64,000 nucleotides of DNA from Chthonomonas sp. (GTDB lineage Bacteria; Armatimonadota; Fimbriimonadia; Fimbriimonadales; Fimbriimonadaceae): NCBI GenBank assembly GCA_016788585.1, contig JAEURP010000001.1, positions 124,001 to 188,000 on the forward strand, written 5' to 3'. Below are positions 37,008-46,416 of this stretch, one piece after another (position 1 is the first letter of the stretch; the number at the start of each line of letters is the position of its first letter). Position numbers and translations under genes: made by a program. The notes beneath the pieces are model-generated. The model saw only the letters and a list, made by a program, of their open reading frames with translations. It did no database searches and was not told where the DNA came from.

Positions 37008-38315
37008 TTAATATACGAAGGATTGTACGGGGCTCAAGGTTCGACTGGCATTACTATTGGCAAGGCCGAGAACGATGTAATAGTACGTTCGACCCGAAAC
37101 GAATCCACCAAGATTGGCGATCCGGTTATAAGAATAGCCGGTCCCGCCAACAGGACTACTTTCGTTGTTCCAAATTGAGTTCAGGTCAACGCTCGGGAAG
37201 TCGCTAAAGACATAAACAACGAACGAAGTGGCTCCGGAAAGGTTGTCCCAAGAGAACTCCAAATTGCTCCCAACCGTGAAGGCGTCGGCGGTCAAGTCAT
37301 CCAGAGTGCGCGCTTGAGCAATGGCACTTCGCGGACCTTCACTATCTGGATCGTCGGGGAATCGCGTTCCGAGCGCCGACACTTGGTAACGGTAGGTCGA
37401 ACTTGGTAGCAGATTAGTGTCGGTATCAATGTACGTGCCCGATAATGGCTCGCGATAGAAGTCGTAATCGGTGATCGACCCACTCGACATCCCTCGATAA
37501 ATGCCGTAGCCATAAAAATCGTCGCCGATCAGGCGATCCCAATTGAGCTCGACTTCAATTGGATTGTCGAACGTACTCGTTCGACCCGTCGTCGTCGGGC
37601 GTTTGGGGTTCCAGCGGCGCTTTATGTTCTCATACGCGCCCGCCGGATTGGGGCCACCTCGATTGCCGAAGCGTGGACTAACCCAAGTGGTCGCACTGAG
37701 CCCAGTAACTTGCGGAAGCGCCGGGAAGCCAGCATCTAAAAGGACAAAATTGACTGTTCGCTCCTCCCCATTTGCCAACGTGACCGTCCCCGTGTCGTTG
37801 GAAAATCCAGGTGCGCCAGCTTGAACGGTGTAGGGCACCGACCCGCCAAGATAGTCGAGCGAGTATCGGCCATCGGAATCTGTTACGGTCGACGCGCTGG
37901 TCAAGTATCCGTCGCTGTAAGCAAAGACCCGCGCACCAACGATCGGGTCACCAAAATCGTTTCGAACGGTGCCCCTTATCTCGGCTAGCCGATTGACCGG
38001 GAAGACCACAATATTGCAACTGTACTGGGCCTCTTCGGCCACTGCGCGAACCATGTTTCGTCCCCGATATGTGACGCCGTCCTGAACCGTTTCGGCAAAC
38101 ACGTTGATGTCTCCGGCTCGGCTACCCCGCAATGTGTACGACCCATTTACGCTACTGCGCGTTGAGGCATCACTTGTCCAAACATCGGCATCTCGAACGG
38201 GCTGACCGTCTTCGTCAGCGACGCGACCACTCAAGGTCGAGTTCTCATAAACAACACTGCCGCAACCCGCAATCAGCAGTGACGTGAGAGGCAAGAGCCA
38301 AAGAGGTGATTTCAT
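37008..38315 (-). CDS. Lipoprotein with carboxypeptidase-regulatory and fibronectin III-like domains
   Basis: A 435-residue lipoprotein with lipobox LLIAGC. Two or more CarboxypepD_reg-like units follow (GRVADEDGQPVRDADVWTSD, GTVRNDFGDPIVGARVFAYS), then fibronectin III-like segments (VELNWDRLIGDDFYGYGIYR, SSTYRYQVSALG and LEFSWDNLSGATSFVVYVF). This suggests a surface or periplasmic binding protein. It lies 36 bases after the beta-barrel gene and one base before the large secreted protein. Confidence 0.8.
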   Translation of the reverse strand: MKSPLWLLPLTSLLIAGCGSVVYENSTLSGRVADEDGQPVRDADVWTSDASTRSSVNGSYTLRGSRAGDINVFAETVQDGVTYRGRNMVRAVAEEAQYSCNIVVFPVNRLAEIRGTVRNDFGDPIVGARVFAYSDGYLTSASTVTDSDGRYSLDYLGGSVPYTVQAGAPGFSNDTGTVTLANGEERTVNFVLLDAGFPALPQVTGLSATTWVSPRFGNRGGPNPAGAYENIKRRWNPKRPTTTGRTSTFDNPIEVELNWDRLIGDDFYGYGIYRGMSSGSITDYDFYREPLSGTYIDTDTNLLPSSTYRYQVSALGTRFPDDPDSEGPRSAIAQARTLDDLTADAFTVGSNLEFSWDNLSGATSFVVYVFSDFPSVDLNSIWNNESSPVGGTGYSYNRIANLGGFVSGRTYYYIVLGLANSNASRTLSPVQSFVY

Positions 38316-38351
38316 TATTGCAATGACAGTGACGTCTCAAATAATCCCGCG

Positions 38352-40892
38352 TTACCGAGGGAAGGTGAACGACAGCTCCATGTCAAAGCTACCAGACCGA
38401 TAGGCGCCACTGGTCGATGTACCGCCAGTGTTGCGAACATCGCGGTAACGGTAACCAATGTTCAGTGCAAGCGCATCGATCAATTGGTATTGATAGGTCA
38501 GGGCGGCAGTCACATCCGATTGGGGGAGATAGCCCGTCGTCGTTCCGCTGATAAATTCGGCAAAGAGGTTTTCGCGTCGCCCAAGGCGGTAGCTGGCTGT
38601 TCCTTCAAAGGTAAAACCATTCTGTTGGTAGATGCTGGACCCGCCCGTCAAAAGCGCGCTCGTCCGAACGGCATAGCTCATGCGGCTACTAAAGCGACCA
38701 TCTAAGCTCGCCGTCAACAGCGTCGCCGAAGAAGTCTGCGGACTGCTTAAGTACTTGGTGTTGCTGGTATCGAGCCGCATCGAAAATCGGTGCAAGGGAC
38801 TCATCATCCAAAAAAGTGAGAGCCCAGCCCCCTGAGTCTCGCTATTGCTACTCACACTTCCGGTGTATCGGTTGATGTATGCGTCTATGCCGGTGCTGAA
38901 CCGTTCATGGGGATGGTAATCGATGACCAATGAAGCCAGCCGAGAGCCCGTTGCGCCGAGGAAGTTTAGTCCGGGCACGGTGCCAGTGAAGCCGCTCGAT
39001 CCCAAGCCCAAGCCCGTTCCATCATTGTAGGCTCCCAGTCCATTAACGCCACCACTATCGGTGTCGCTAAACCGAGCCGAGACCGACAGCTTTTCCGATG
39101 GCACGTAGGCCAAATTCAAGTCAGCGCGCCTTCCTAAGCCACTATCCCCGCCCGACCGCACGCTGTTTAGACTGAGCGCCGTATCGAGCGTCAATCTCGA
39201 ATTCGGTCGCCACGAGGCGACGCCGGTGAGGCCACTGACAGAAAATGATTGCTGCGGAGAGTTGGTTACGAATGTGGTCGGTCCGGACCCCATCATGTGA
39301 TTTAGAGAAAGGCGATAGTCCCAGTTCGAGTAGCCCTTATTCGTCGCCAGCGAGAATGCGTTGGAGAGCGACGGATTACCGAGAATGCTAGTTTGCCGGC
39401 GATCCCAACTGAGCCGCAAAGGCTGACCGGTTTCACTCGGTGTGATTTCGTAAACCAAGCCAGAAGAATTCACCTTCGATTGACGATAAACCACGTTGCC
39501 GCCTCCGTCCACGGTTCGAGTTGTCACGTTTGCGGCCGCGTGATTAGCCGAGATCTTCGATCTTGAATTCAGCTCATATGAAAGGGCAACATCACCGGCG
39601 CGCTCATTTCGATTAAAGTTTGCGCTTTCCACGCTGACAAAGCCGCGAGGAACATCACGCGCGCCTGCGCGCAATGACCAGGCGCCTTGCGAGAAGTCGA
39701 GGGTCAGACCTTGCGCTAAGCCGCGACTTGGATTTAGCTCGTTCTTCAGCTTGCCGTTGGCAAGAGCATAGCTAATCGCCCCGTTCTTACCGAGCGGCAG
39801 GCGATAATCCAGCCCAACAACTTCCCGGTCCCCGTCCACGGTTTGCCGCGGCTTTGGAGTGTAAACCACGTCGATCTCGTCGGTCGACGGCATGAACCGG
39901 GTGAAAAAGAAGGTGGCTGCATTGTCCACATCGAAGTAGTAGTCCACCCCCTCGGTCTGAAGAACACCATTAACCCGGACGATAATTGGACGACTGGTCA
40001 GCGGTTCGTAGTAGAGCGTGTAAGGCGTGCTCGGAGGGCCGAAACCGAAAAATTTATCGAGCCTAGTCGACCCAAACGAGCTGTTACGTGCGACTTGCCG
40101 CATCGCAGTAAGCCCCACTTTTCCACCCTTGCCAAAGTCATAGCTCAACCCTGCGCCGTCGATTGTGCCTCGTTGCGAGTTCATCCCGTAGGCCTCGAAG
40201 GTAACCGCGATGGTGCTGCTGGGGGCGACCGCCAAAGTGGTGAATGTGATCGAACCAACTTCGTAACTGATCGTGTAGTCACGGCCCCTTTGCATGAGGA
40301 GTCCGTCGACTTGGATGCGCTCACTCTCAGGCACGATTTGGTTGGTTTGCAGATAGTAGGGCCCGCTACTGCCGTTACCGGGTATGGCCACTGTCTCTGC
40401 ACGGGCCTTTGCCTGACTCGTCACGGCGCGTGCTTGGAAGTTTCCCGACTTGTACCCCACCTGGGCTCCACGCAAAGTGCGACTGAAAGACGCAAACCGA
40501 TTGGTGTTTAGCATGCTGCCCTGGATGTCCCCCAGATTGACTTTCCAGCCACTTTGCTCGTAGTCGATGCTGAACTTTTGTGAGGTCGGGTCCGTGAAGC
40601 GGCTGTCCAAGAATGCTGCTTCAAAGTTGAACAATCCAAAAACTCGGCGACCAGAAATCTGTAGCTGGCCAACGTCAGTAAATGGGCGATGCCCGAGGCC
40701 GCTGTAGTTTGTGACGTTGTAGGCTTCGCGGTCTCCACTCACCGATCGAATGTGGTACCCCAGCCTTCGATACCCGCTGACCTGGATCCGATCAATTAGG
40801 TTCCGATTGATCCAGTTCCAATTCTGCGAACCAGCCGCGCCAATGACGGGCACAGCCGCGCAGAGCCAGAAAATGAGAGACCTAGCGAACAC
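38352..40892 (-). CDS. Outer-membrane beta-barrel protein
   Basis: An 846-residue exported protein with a signal peptide (ending near AAG at residue 20). From about residue 85 it consists of many amphipathic strands with aromatic girdles, for example FNFEAAFLDSRF, WDYRLSLNHMMGSG, LNIGYRYRDVR and the final SFDMELSFTFPR, with no membrane helices. Two plug-like segments around 200-330 (MQRGRDYTISYEVGSITF, EGVDYYFDVDNAATFFF) look like repeated small beta domains. It is likely a large porin or exporter barrel. It overlaps the csaB stop by 11 bases. Confidence 0.75.
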   Translation of the reverse strand: MFARSLIFWLCAAVPVIGAAGSQNWNWINRNLIDRIQVSGYRRLGYHIRSVSGDREAYNVTNYSGLGHRPFTDVGQLQISGRRVFGLFNFEAAFLDSRFTDPTSQKFSIDYEQSGWKVNLGDIQGSMLNTNRFASFSRTLRGAQVGYKSGNFQARAVTSQAKARAETVAIPGNGSSGPYYLQTNQIVPESERIQVDGLLMQRGRDYTISYEVGSITFTTLAVAPSSTIAVTFEAYGMNSQRGTIDGAGLSYDFGKGGKVGLTAMRQVARNSSFGSTRLDKFFGFGPPSTPYTLYYEPLTSRPIIVRVNGVLQTEGVDYYFDVDNAATFFFTRFMPSTDEIDVVYTPKPRQTVDGDREVVGLDYRLPLGKNGAISYALANGKLKNELNPSRGLAQGLTLDFSQGAWSLRAGARDVPRGFVSVESANFNRNERAGDVALSYELNSRSKISANHAAANVTTRTVDGGGNVVYRQSKVNSSGLVYEITPSETGQPLRLSWDRRQTSILGNPSLSNAFSLATNKGYSNWDYRLSLNHMMGSGPTTFVTNSPQQSFSVSGLTGVASWRPNSRLTLDTALSLNSVRSGGDSGLGRRADLNLAYVPSEKLSVSARFSDTDSGGVNGLGAYNDGTGLGLGSSGFTGTVPGLNFLGATGSRLASLVIDYHPHERFSTGIDAYINRYTGSVSSNSETQGAGLSLFWMMSPLHRFSMRLDTSNTKYLSSPQTSSATLLTASLDGRFSSRMSYAVRTSALLTGGSSIYQQNGFTFEGTASYRLGRRENLFAEFISGTTTGYLPQSDVTAALTYQYQLIDALALNIGYRYRDVRNTGGTSTSGAYRSGSFDMELSFTFPR

Positions 40893-41940
40893 AGTTTTGA
40901 AGGACTTCGATATTGAGCATCGCTTGCTGCCGGAGGACTTCGCGTCTCGCCACCAGTTTCTCGGCCACTTGGTCTCGTTGCTTCATCATCGTTTGGAATA
41001 CATCAAAGACGCGCGAGGCCGTTAGGCTGTTCATCGGAAGTGCGCCCGGGAGGCCCGCCTCACTGGCAAACGCCGATACCTTGGGGTCGTAGCTCAACAT
41101 CACGCTAGGCACGCCCACCGTAGTGGCAATGATCCCTCCATGGAGCCGCATGCTGATCACCCCATCCATTCGCAACAACCTCTTCTGAAGTTCCATCGGA
41201 GTAGTGAGCTTTCTTAAACTGGGGATCTTTCCGCCTTGGGCTTTCTCGATGCTCTGGATCAGAGGCCCATCAAGTTGCCGGTCGAGTTCAATCAGCGTTG
41301 GCATGTAACCGTTTTCGAAAAGCAGTCGACTAAGATCGGCAAAAAGTCTTTCCACCTCTTGCGGCCTACCATGAGGCCTTGGAATCAATCCAACCGACTT
41401 CATCGATCCAACCTGGAAACCACCCTCCTCACCGGTTACTGTTGGAAGCAAAAACGCCATGTCGCTGGTTGCTCTCGGGGTGGCTTTTATTCCTAGAGAT
41501 TGCAGAGTTCGAATGGACTCAGGATCGCGGACGGTTATTGCATCCGCGCTCTCGAAGGCGAATTTCGCTGCTCGCTTACCTAAGAATGAACTGAGCGGCC
41601 CAACACCTTGGGAGAGCAAAGCCACCTTTTTGTTGAGCTTCTTGGCTTCACGGACGAGGTTGGCGTAGAACATCGCGCTCTTAACACTCGTGACATCCTG
41701 AAAAATGGACCCCCCGGGAAACACCAACGCGTGATGCTCACTCATGGCTTGCCGGAACCGAGCCATGTCCTTTCTTGGAATGCTGCTGAGTCCATAGAGG
41801 CGATAAGTTTCCTCAGGTGCACCGCTCAGAACCGTGGGTTCGAGCCCAGCTTGGCGAATCCCCTCGATGAAGCCCAGAAGGATTGCATCATCACCGAGAT
41901 TCTCGCAGCCAAAATATCCGGCGAGTAAAACCTTCTTCAT
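40882..41940 (-). CDS. csaB: Polysaccharide pyruvyl transferase CsaB
   Basis: A 352-residue ketal-pyruvyl transferase. The N-terminus KVLLAGYFGCENLGDDAIL is the family signature, followed by HALVFPGGSIFQDVTSVKS, ALLSQGVGPLSS and the C-terminal SMRLHGGIIATTVGVPSVML. CsaB adds pyruvate to a cell-wall polymer, which is then bound by SLH domains of S-layer proteins. ATG at 41940 overlaps the DUF5693 stop (ATGA); the upstream in-frame extension belongs to the neighbour's coding region. Confidence 0.93.
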   Translation of the reverse strand: MKKVLLAGYFGCENLGDDAILLGFIEGIRQAGLEPTVLSGAPEETYRLYGLSSIPRKDMARFRQAMSEHHALVFPGGSIFQDVTSVKSAMFYANLVREAKKLNKKVALLSQGVGPLSSFLGKRAAKFAFESADAITVRDPESIRTLQSLGIKATPRATSDMAFLLPTVTGEEGGFQVGSMKSVGLIPRPHGRPQEVERLFADLSRLLFENGYMPTLIELDRQLDGPLIQSIEKAQGGKIPSLRKLTTPMELQKRLLRMDGVISMRLHGGIIATTVGVPSVMLSYDPKVSAFASEAGLPGALPMNSLTASRVFDVFQTMMKQRDQVAEKLVARREVLRQQAMLNIEVLQNCVR

Positions 41941-43742
41941 GCGGGAAGCCACCGACGTACCAAGGGCCAGAGCGCTAACCCCACAATAAGGCCAGCTACC
42001 AACCCGATCGTAATCCGGATTAAGCCAACCATCACGGGAGTGTGAAGGTGGCACATCGTATTGACCATGCTTGTCTGTCCGATCATACCAAGGGCGACTA
42101 ACAAGCCACCTATCGACTGTGACCGCTTGTTCGGCCGAGCCAGAGCGAACAATCCGATAATGAGCGCCGGATGCCCGAGGATGAACTCCTTTGTTCTCGG
42201 CCGCACACTGAGGTACCGCTCCAGCAGGCTGCGAATTTTGAGTTCGATTCCGCTTACCGCCGCAGGATTGTCATTGCCGGTACGCGCAAGCATGAAACCG
42301 AGCCCAATGAGCACAACAAGTCCTACGATGATCGAGCCCCACGTTACCGGCGAGGAAACCAGCTTTGGCAATTCAAAGTGGTCGCGAATGACCATAGCAC
42401 CAACGATGAGGATGGGAAGAAAGTGGGCGACTTTGACGGCCCAGAAAGTGTCTGCCCGGACGTAAAATGCCGGTCCATTGAGCAACCCGGCTACGCAGAG
42501 TCCGCCAACGATACTAACAATCGAAACAAGGCCGAATTGAATGATCGGATGGAACCCAGACCACTGCCTAAGAGCCATGTATCCGAGAACGGGCAAAAGC
42601 ACTGCCGCCAAGGTCGCAAGGTATGTGGAGTCGTTCTTGACTATTGCAAGTCCTGCGACTGCAACTAAGGCGACGGCCCCGGCGAGAAGTAGCGGCTTGC
42701 TGGTGACCGTGGTGAGAAGCATTGCCATTCCGATCCCCAGGACCGCGAGGGCAATGACTGGCACAGCCTTCTCGGCTCCCGTTGGGTCCTCCCAGGGGTG
42801 GGGTTCTCGAACTGCGAGTCCTTCCTTGCGGATGGCGTTGGAAACCTTGTTGATAGACGCCAACAGTGACTTCAGAGGTGTTTCTTGAGTGTCGTCGAAG
42901 GGGCGTACGAGCAGAATACGCTGATTTCGCTCGCCAGCTGCCCTTCCGTACCGCTCCACAACCTCGCCCGGGGTCATGGCCCCAATCTCAGCAGCTTGAA
43001 TCGCATGGAGGCGAACAACGTTCCGAGGGTCCAGAGCCGTCATCTTTGCCTCACCACTCATTTTCGCAAACTCCGGCGAGCAGTAGACCATTCCTTTGGC
43101 TTTCAAGGCATTTACCAAGTCTTGCAGGTGCGCACGGCTCCCCAGCACACTATCGCCTTGTGGCAAGAACCCGAATGCGCCGAGTCCGGCGGCATCCGCG
43201 ACGATCGCCTCTACATAGGCTTTTGTCGGGCTAACAGTGTTAGAGTTGCGAGCGATGAGCGCGAGGCCCGCTTCGGTGATTTGTTTGGCAGCAAAGGCAT
43301 CGAGTCCTAACGAAACCGACTTCAAGGTATCCATCGGGGTATCACTCGACAGTTGGATGCCTCGTCCCGCGTCTGCCGGGAAAATGACCCCTCGCCGCGT
43401 TAGCGCGCGCCGAACCCTTGGTTCAGCCTGCCCGCCGCTCAGAAATTTGATGCCAGTGTCGGGGCTGGTCGTCAAAGTCATTTCGCCCCGATCAATAGCA
43501 TCGCCAATCGTATCCTCGGGCAGGATCACGGCTCTCAGGCCCACCTCTATGAGTTCGGCAAGCGCTTGATCTGAGGGAATTCCAGAAGTGGACGCCGCGG
43601 CCGTAATCACGCCCCATTCAAGCGCCGGTGCGACGGCACGATTTCCCGCCTCGACCTTGTGACGCAATGCCACGGAATAGAGGGACGCGATTGCCGCGAG
43701 CAGTACGCAGGGCCAAACCCAGATTGGAAGCTTGTTAGTCAT
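41937..43742 (-). CDS. DUF5693 membrane protein, partner of CsaB
   Basis: A 601-residue protein with one N-terminal helix (about 7-27), a large extracytoplasmic domain (about 30-315, PALEWGVITAAASTSG, LRAVILPEDTIGDAI) and about eight membrane helices in the C-terminal half. This is the shape of DUF5693, which is often next to csaB and is suspected to take part in supplying or flipping the wall polymer substrate. That role is inference. It overlaps the rhomboid stop by eight bases and csaB by four. Confidence 0.85.
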   Translation of the reverse strand: MTNKLPIWVWPCVLLAAIASLYSVALRHKVEAGNRAVAPALEWGVITAAASTSGIPSDQALAELIEVGLRAVILPEDTIGDAIDRGEMTLTTSPDTGIKFLSGGQAEPRVRRALTRRGVIFPADAGRGIQLSSDTPMDTLKSVSLGLDAFAAKQITEAGLALIARNSNTVSPTKAYVEAIVADAAGLGAFGFLPQGDSVLGSRAHLQDLVNALKAKGMVYCSPEFAKMSGEAKMTALDPRNVVRLHAIQAAEIGAMTPGEVVERYGRAAGERNQRILLVRPFDDTQETPLKSLLASINKVSNAIRKEGLAVREPHPWEDPTGAEKAVPVIALAVLGIGMAMLLTTVTSKPLLLAGAVALVAVAGLAIVKNDSTYLATLAAVLLPVLGYMALRQWSGFHPIIQFGLVSIVSIVGGLCVAGLLNGPAFYVRADTFWAVKVAHFLPILIVGAMVIRDHFELPKLVSSPVTWGSIIVGLVVLIGLGFMLARTGNDNPAAVSGIELKIRSLLERYLSVRPRTKEFILGHPALIIGLFALARPNKRSQSIGGLLVALGMIGQTSMVNTMCHLHTPVMVGLIRITIGLVAGLIVGLALWPLVRRWLPA

Positions 43743-44427
43743 CGAATTCTTGATCGGTAAGTCGTTCGAGGCGGTAGTCCTTCAGAAGCTTGGCCCGCCC
43801 GCCAAGTATCAGGACGGTTAGCATCCCCGCCGCGAAGCCGCCTGCGTGCGCCCAGTTGGCAACCCCCTCTTGGGGAACCAAGATTTGAAACACGAACCAG
43901 AAACCGAGCATGACCCAAGCAACGATTGAGAAGGGAATGAACACCAAAGGGAAGATAATAAACTGAATCCGGTTGCCGGGGAAGAGCAGGAAATATGCTC
44001 CCAAAACGCCCCCAATTGCACCCGAGGCGCCGAGCGTCGGCACGGATGAAGTTGGCAAAAAGAGGATGTGGGCTGCCGAAGCGACAATGCCCCAGAAGAT
44101 GTAATAGAGGGCATACCGAGGTGCCCCGAGCACTTCCTCGACTCGCCCGCCAAAGGTCAGCAAGAACAGGAGGTTACCGACCAAGTGCATCAGGTTGGCG
44201 TGAAGGAAGAGCATCGTGAAGAGGCTAGTCAAATTGGCTGGCTCGCCCCGGCCCTGAATTACCGCGATGATCTCTGTTGGCCTCATGGCGAGATCCGAGA
44301 AAATGATCCCGCTACCATTGATCGAACCGAGGCGATCCCACACGTAGATGATGATGTTGAGGGCAATCAGGGTGTAAGTAACCCAATGCCTCCCACTCGT
44401 TCTCAGGTCATCGCGGATTGGAACCAT
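43735..44427 (-). CDS. Rhomboid family intramembrane serine protease
   Basis: A 230-residue protein with six or seven membrane helices. The catalytic Ser lies in GASGAIGGVLGAY (GxSG) near residue 133 and the catalytic His in WAHAGGFAAGML near residue 190. HLVGNLLFLLTFG is the conserved helix before it. It cleaves membrane proteins within a helix; in this operon its substrate might be one of the exported envelope proteins. Its ATG begins directly after the TAG of the repeat protein gene. Confidence 0.92.
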   Translation of the reverse strand: MVPIRDDLRTSGRHWVTYTLIALNIIIYVWDRLGSINGSGIIFSDLAMRPTEIIAVIQGRGEPANLTSLFTMLFLHANLMHLVGNLLFLLTFGGRVEEVLGAPRYALYYIFWGIVASAAHILFLPTSSVPTLGASGAIGGVLGAYFLLFPGNRIQFIIFPLVFIPFSIVAWVMLGFWFVFQILVPQEGVANWAHAGGFAAGMLTVLILGGRAKLLKDYRLERLTDQEFDD

Positions 44428-46416
44428 CTATCGGTCCCAGAAGATACCGAATTGGCTCTCGGCGGGGCGATCGTTACGATCGGTCCAGTTGACGATTCGA
44501 GATGCATTTGTCGCCCAATTGGTGGCAGTTGGATATGTATCGGTCCCCGATCCGTCGTAGAAAAGCCCTAAGCCGAGACCCCTCTCTCGCAAACTGTTCT
44601 TCGGAACATCGGCGCTTCTTCCCAACGTGATGTTGCTCGAATCATAGCGGTCATTTCCATCGAAGTCCATGAAGACGCCAAACCCATTAGCGCTACTTGC
44701 ACCCAAGCTAAGATTCGGCGCCTTGTAGTTGTCTCCTCCAAAGCGGTCGATAAACATCCCAACACTGAAATCGTGACCGGCGCCGAGGGCCATATTCTGG
44801 GTCGCAACATATTCATCGACCCCGCCCTCGTCTTCAAAATAACCAATGCCAAAGTGAGCGGCCGCGCCTTGCACATACCAAACGCCCGTGTACAGATCAT
44901 TTCCGCCCCGATCCCACAGGGCGCCCACGCCATCCCAATAGCCGACACCTTGGCCAAATACTCCACAGGCGAAGTTATCATTGCCGTCAAGATCGTAGAG
45001 CACTCCGACCCCACCACTCAACGAGTGACCATCCAGATAATCGGCCCGACGTCCAACTCCTGCACCCTGAGCCATGCTGACATTGGCCTGCGCAGTTTGT
45101 GGGCTAGGGAAATCGAGATCCACATTGTTGGCAATGTATGAGTCGTTACCTTGACGATCAACTATGGCTCCAAATCCGCCTGGGCCTCCATACCCCTGCA
45201 CGGCGCTAAATCCGGCGTACTTGTCGGAACCCGCCATATCTTCGATGATGCCCAATCCGAAGTAGCCGTAGCCCTGCGCATTTACATAGGCATCATAGGT
45301 GTCGTTGCCCGCAGTGTCGCTAACAAACCCGACCCCGAATGTGCCGCTTGCAAGGCCCGGCGTTGTGGTCCGGTACAGGTCGTCGCCCTGCATATCAAAA
45401 ATCATGCTGACCCCCAAAGTGGCGCCTCCGGGCCCCCAGTCGGTGGCGTTTTTGCGATCGGGATCTTGTCGCACTGGCAGAGCAGCAAGTTTCTCGTGGC
45501 TCAAGTACTTGTCATTGCCACGGCTGTCGATTACTATGCTTGCCCAATTAGCCACAGTTCGGTTGCTCGGATAACCCACATAGGTGTCATTGCCGCCAGA
45601 ATCCAGAATCAGCAGGGCCTGGGCGCCGGAGTACTTGTCATCATTCCCGCCCGAAATGATGATCTCTCCCCAGCCCGTGGGAATACGAAGATTGAATTTC
45701 TCAGTCGTGTCGATCCCAAGGAGCTTATTGCGGGCAACCGTGCAGGCTGCGGCCACGTCTTGGCTCGCCGCGAAAAGGTAGGTCATGTCGACGGACTCGA
45801 TGTCTCGCACCATTCGACTCGCCCGGTCTGCATCATAGGAAGCAGGCTCGGGAGTTCGCGCGCGAACGAAAAGGGACTCTAGATTGTCAACTTTGGAAAA
45901 CGAAGCCCGGCGCATGGGCGCCACGTCCATAAGGACAGTTAAGATGAGCGCTGCTGCCTGGCGAGCGGGTTCGGGAATGCTGGTCAGAACCGGTACATTG
46001 CCCGAGATCAGGTTGGAACGCCTCATACGCTCCAAAACGCCCGCCAATGAGCCCGGCCGATTCGCAAACTGCTCCGCCGATGCAATCTGATTCCCAAGGA
46101 TCGATCGCCGGACACCGTGACCCACCATTCGAGCTCCAGCGGCAAGACTATCACCCGGCTTATCACTCGCCGAAGCAATAAGCTCTCTTTGAACTGACAT
46201 TAAAAACGGCAGACGCCAAGGATTTGAATATGCGCTCTCGTAAAACGTCCCCGGATAGGCCTTATCTTGGAAAAAACCAACGATTTGTTGATCGAACTTC
46301 GCCGTATTGGTATTGAGGCCCGCCGTGCCGAGCGCAACATCAAACGTGTTGTCTAAACTCTGAGCGTAGGTGGCCACCGTCAGGCCAATCGTCATGCAAA
46401 GGGCAACTCTCTTCAT
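44428..46416 (-). CDS. Secreted protein with tandem GND-Y repeats
   Basis: A 662-residue exported protein (signal peptide MKRVALCMTIGLTVATYAQS). The N-terminal 270 residues are helical and without known domain. From about residue 300 to the end there are about twelve repeats of roughly 30 residues with the core D-x-x-G-N-D-x-Y, for example DSGGNDTYVGY, DSRGNDKYL, DTAGNDTYDAY, DRQGNDSYIA, DLDGNDNFA, DRGGNDLYTG and DFDGNDRYDSS. The Gly-Asn-Asp cores are like calcium-binding RTX nonapeptides, spaced by Gly-rich strands. A calcium-binding beta-solenoid is inferred. First gene of the envelope operon. Confidence 0.8.
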   Translation of the reverse strand: MKRVALCMTIGLTVATYAQSLDNTFDVALGTAGLNTNTAKFDQQIVGFFQDKAYPGTFYESAYSNPWRLPFLMSVQRELIASASDKPGDSLAAGARMVGHGVRRSILGNQIASAEQFANRPGSLAGVLERMRRSNLISGNVPVLTSIPEPARQAAALILTVLMDVAPMRRASFSKVDNLESLFVRARTPEPASYDADRASRMVRDIESVDMTYLFAASQDVAAACTVARNKLLGIDTTEKFNLRIPTGWGEIIISGGNDDKYSGAQALLILDSGGNDTYVGYPSNRTVANWASIVIDSRGNDKYLSHEKLAALPVRQDPDRKNATDWGPGGATLGVSMIFDMQGDDLYRTTTPGLASGTFGVGFVSDTAGNDTYDAYVNAQGYGYFGLGIIEDMAGSDKYAGFSAVQGYGGPGGFGAIVDRQGNDSYIANNVDLDFPSPQTAQANVSMAQGAGVGRRADYLDGHSLSGGVGVLYDLDGNDNFACGVFGQGVGYWDGVGALWDRGGNDLYTGVWYVQGAAAHFGIGYFEDEGGVDEYVATQNMALGAGHDFSVGMFIDRFGGDNYKAPNLSLGASSANGFGVFMDFDGNDRYDSSNITLGRSADVPKNSLRERGLGLGLFYDGSGTDTYPTATNWATNASRIVNWTDRNDRPAESQFGIFWDR

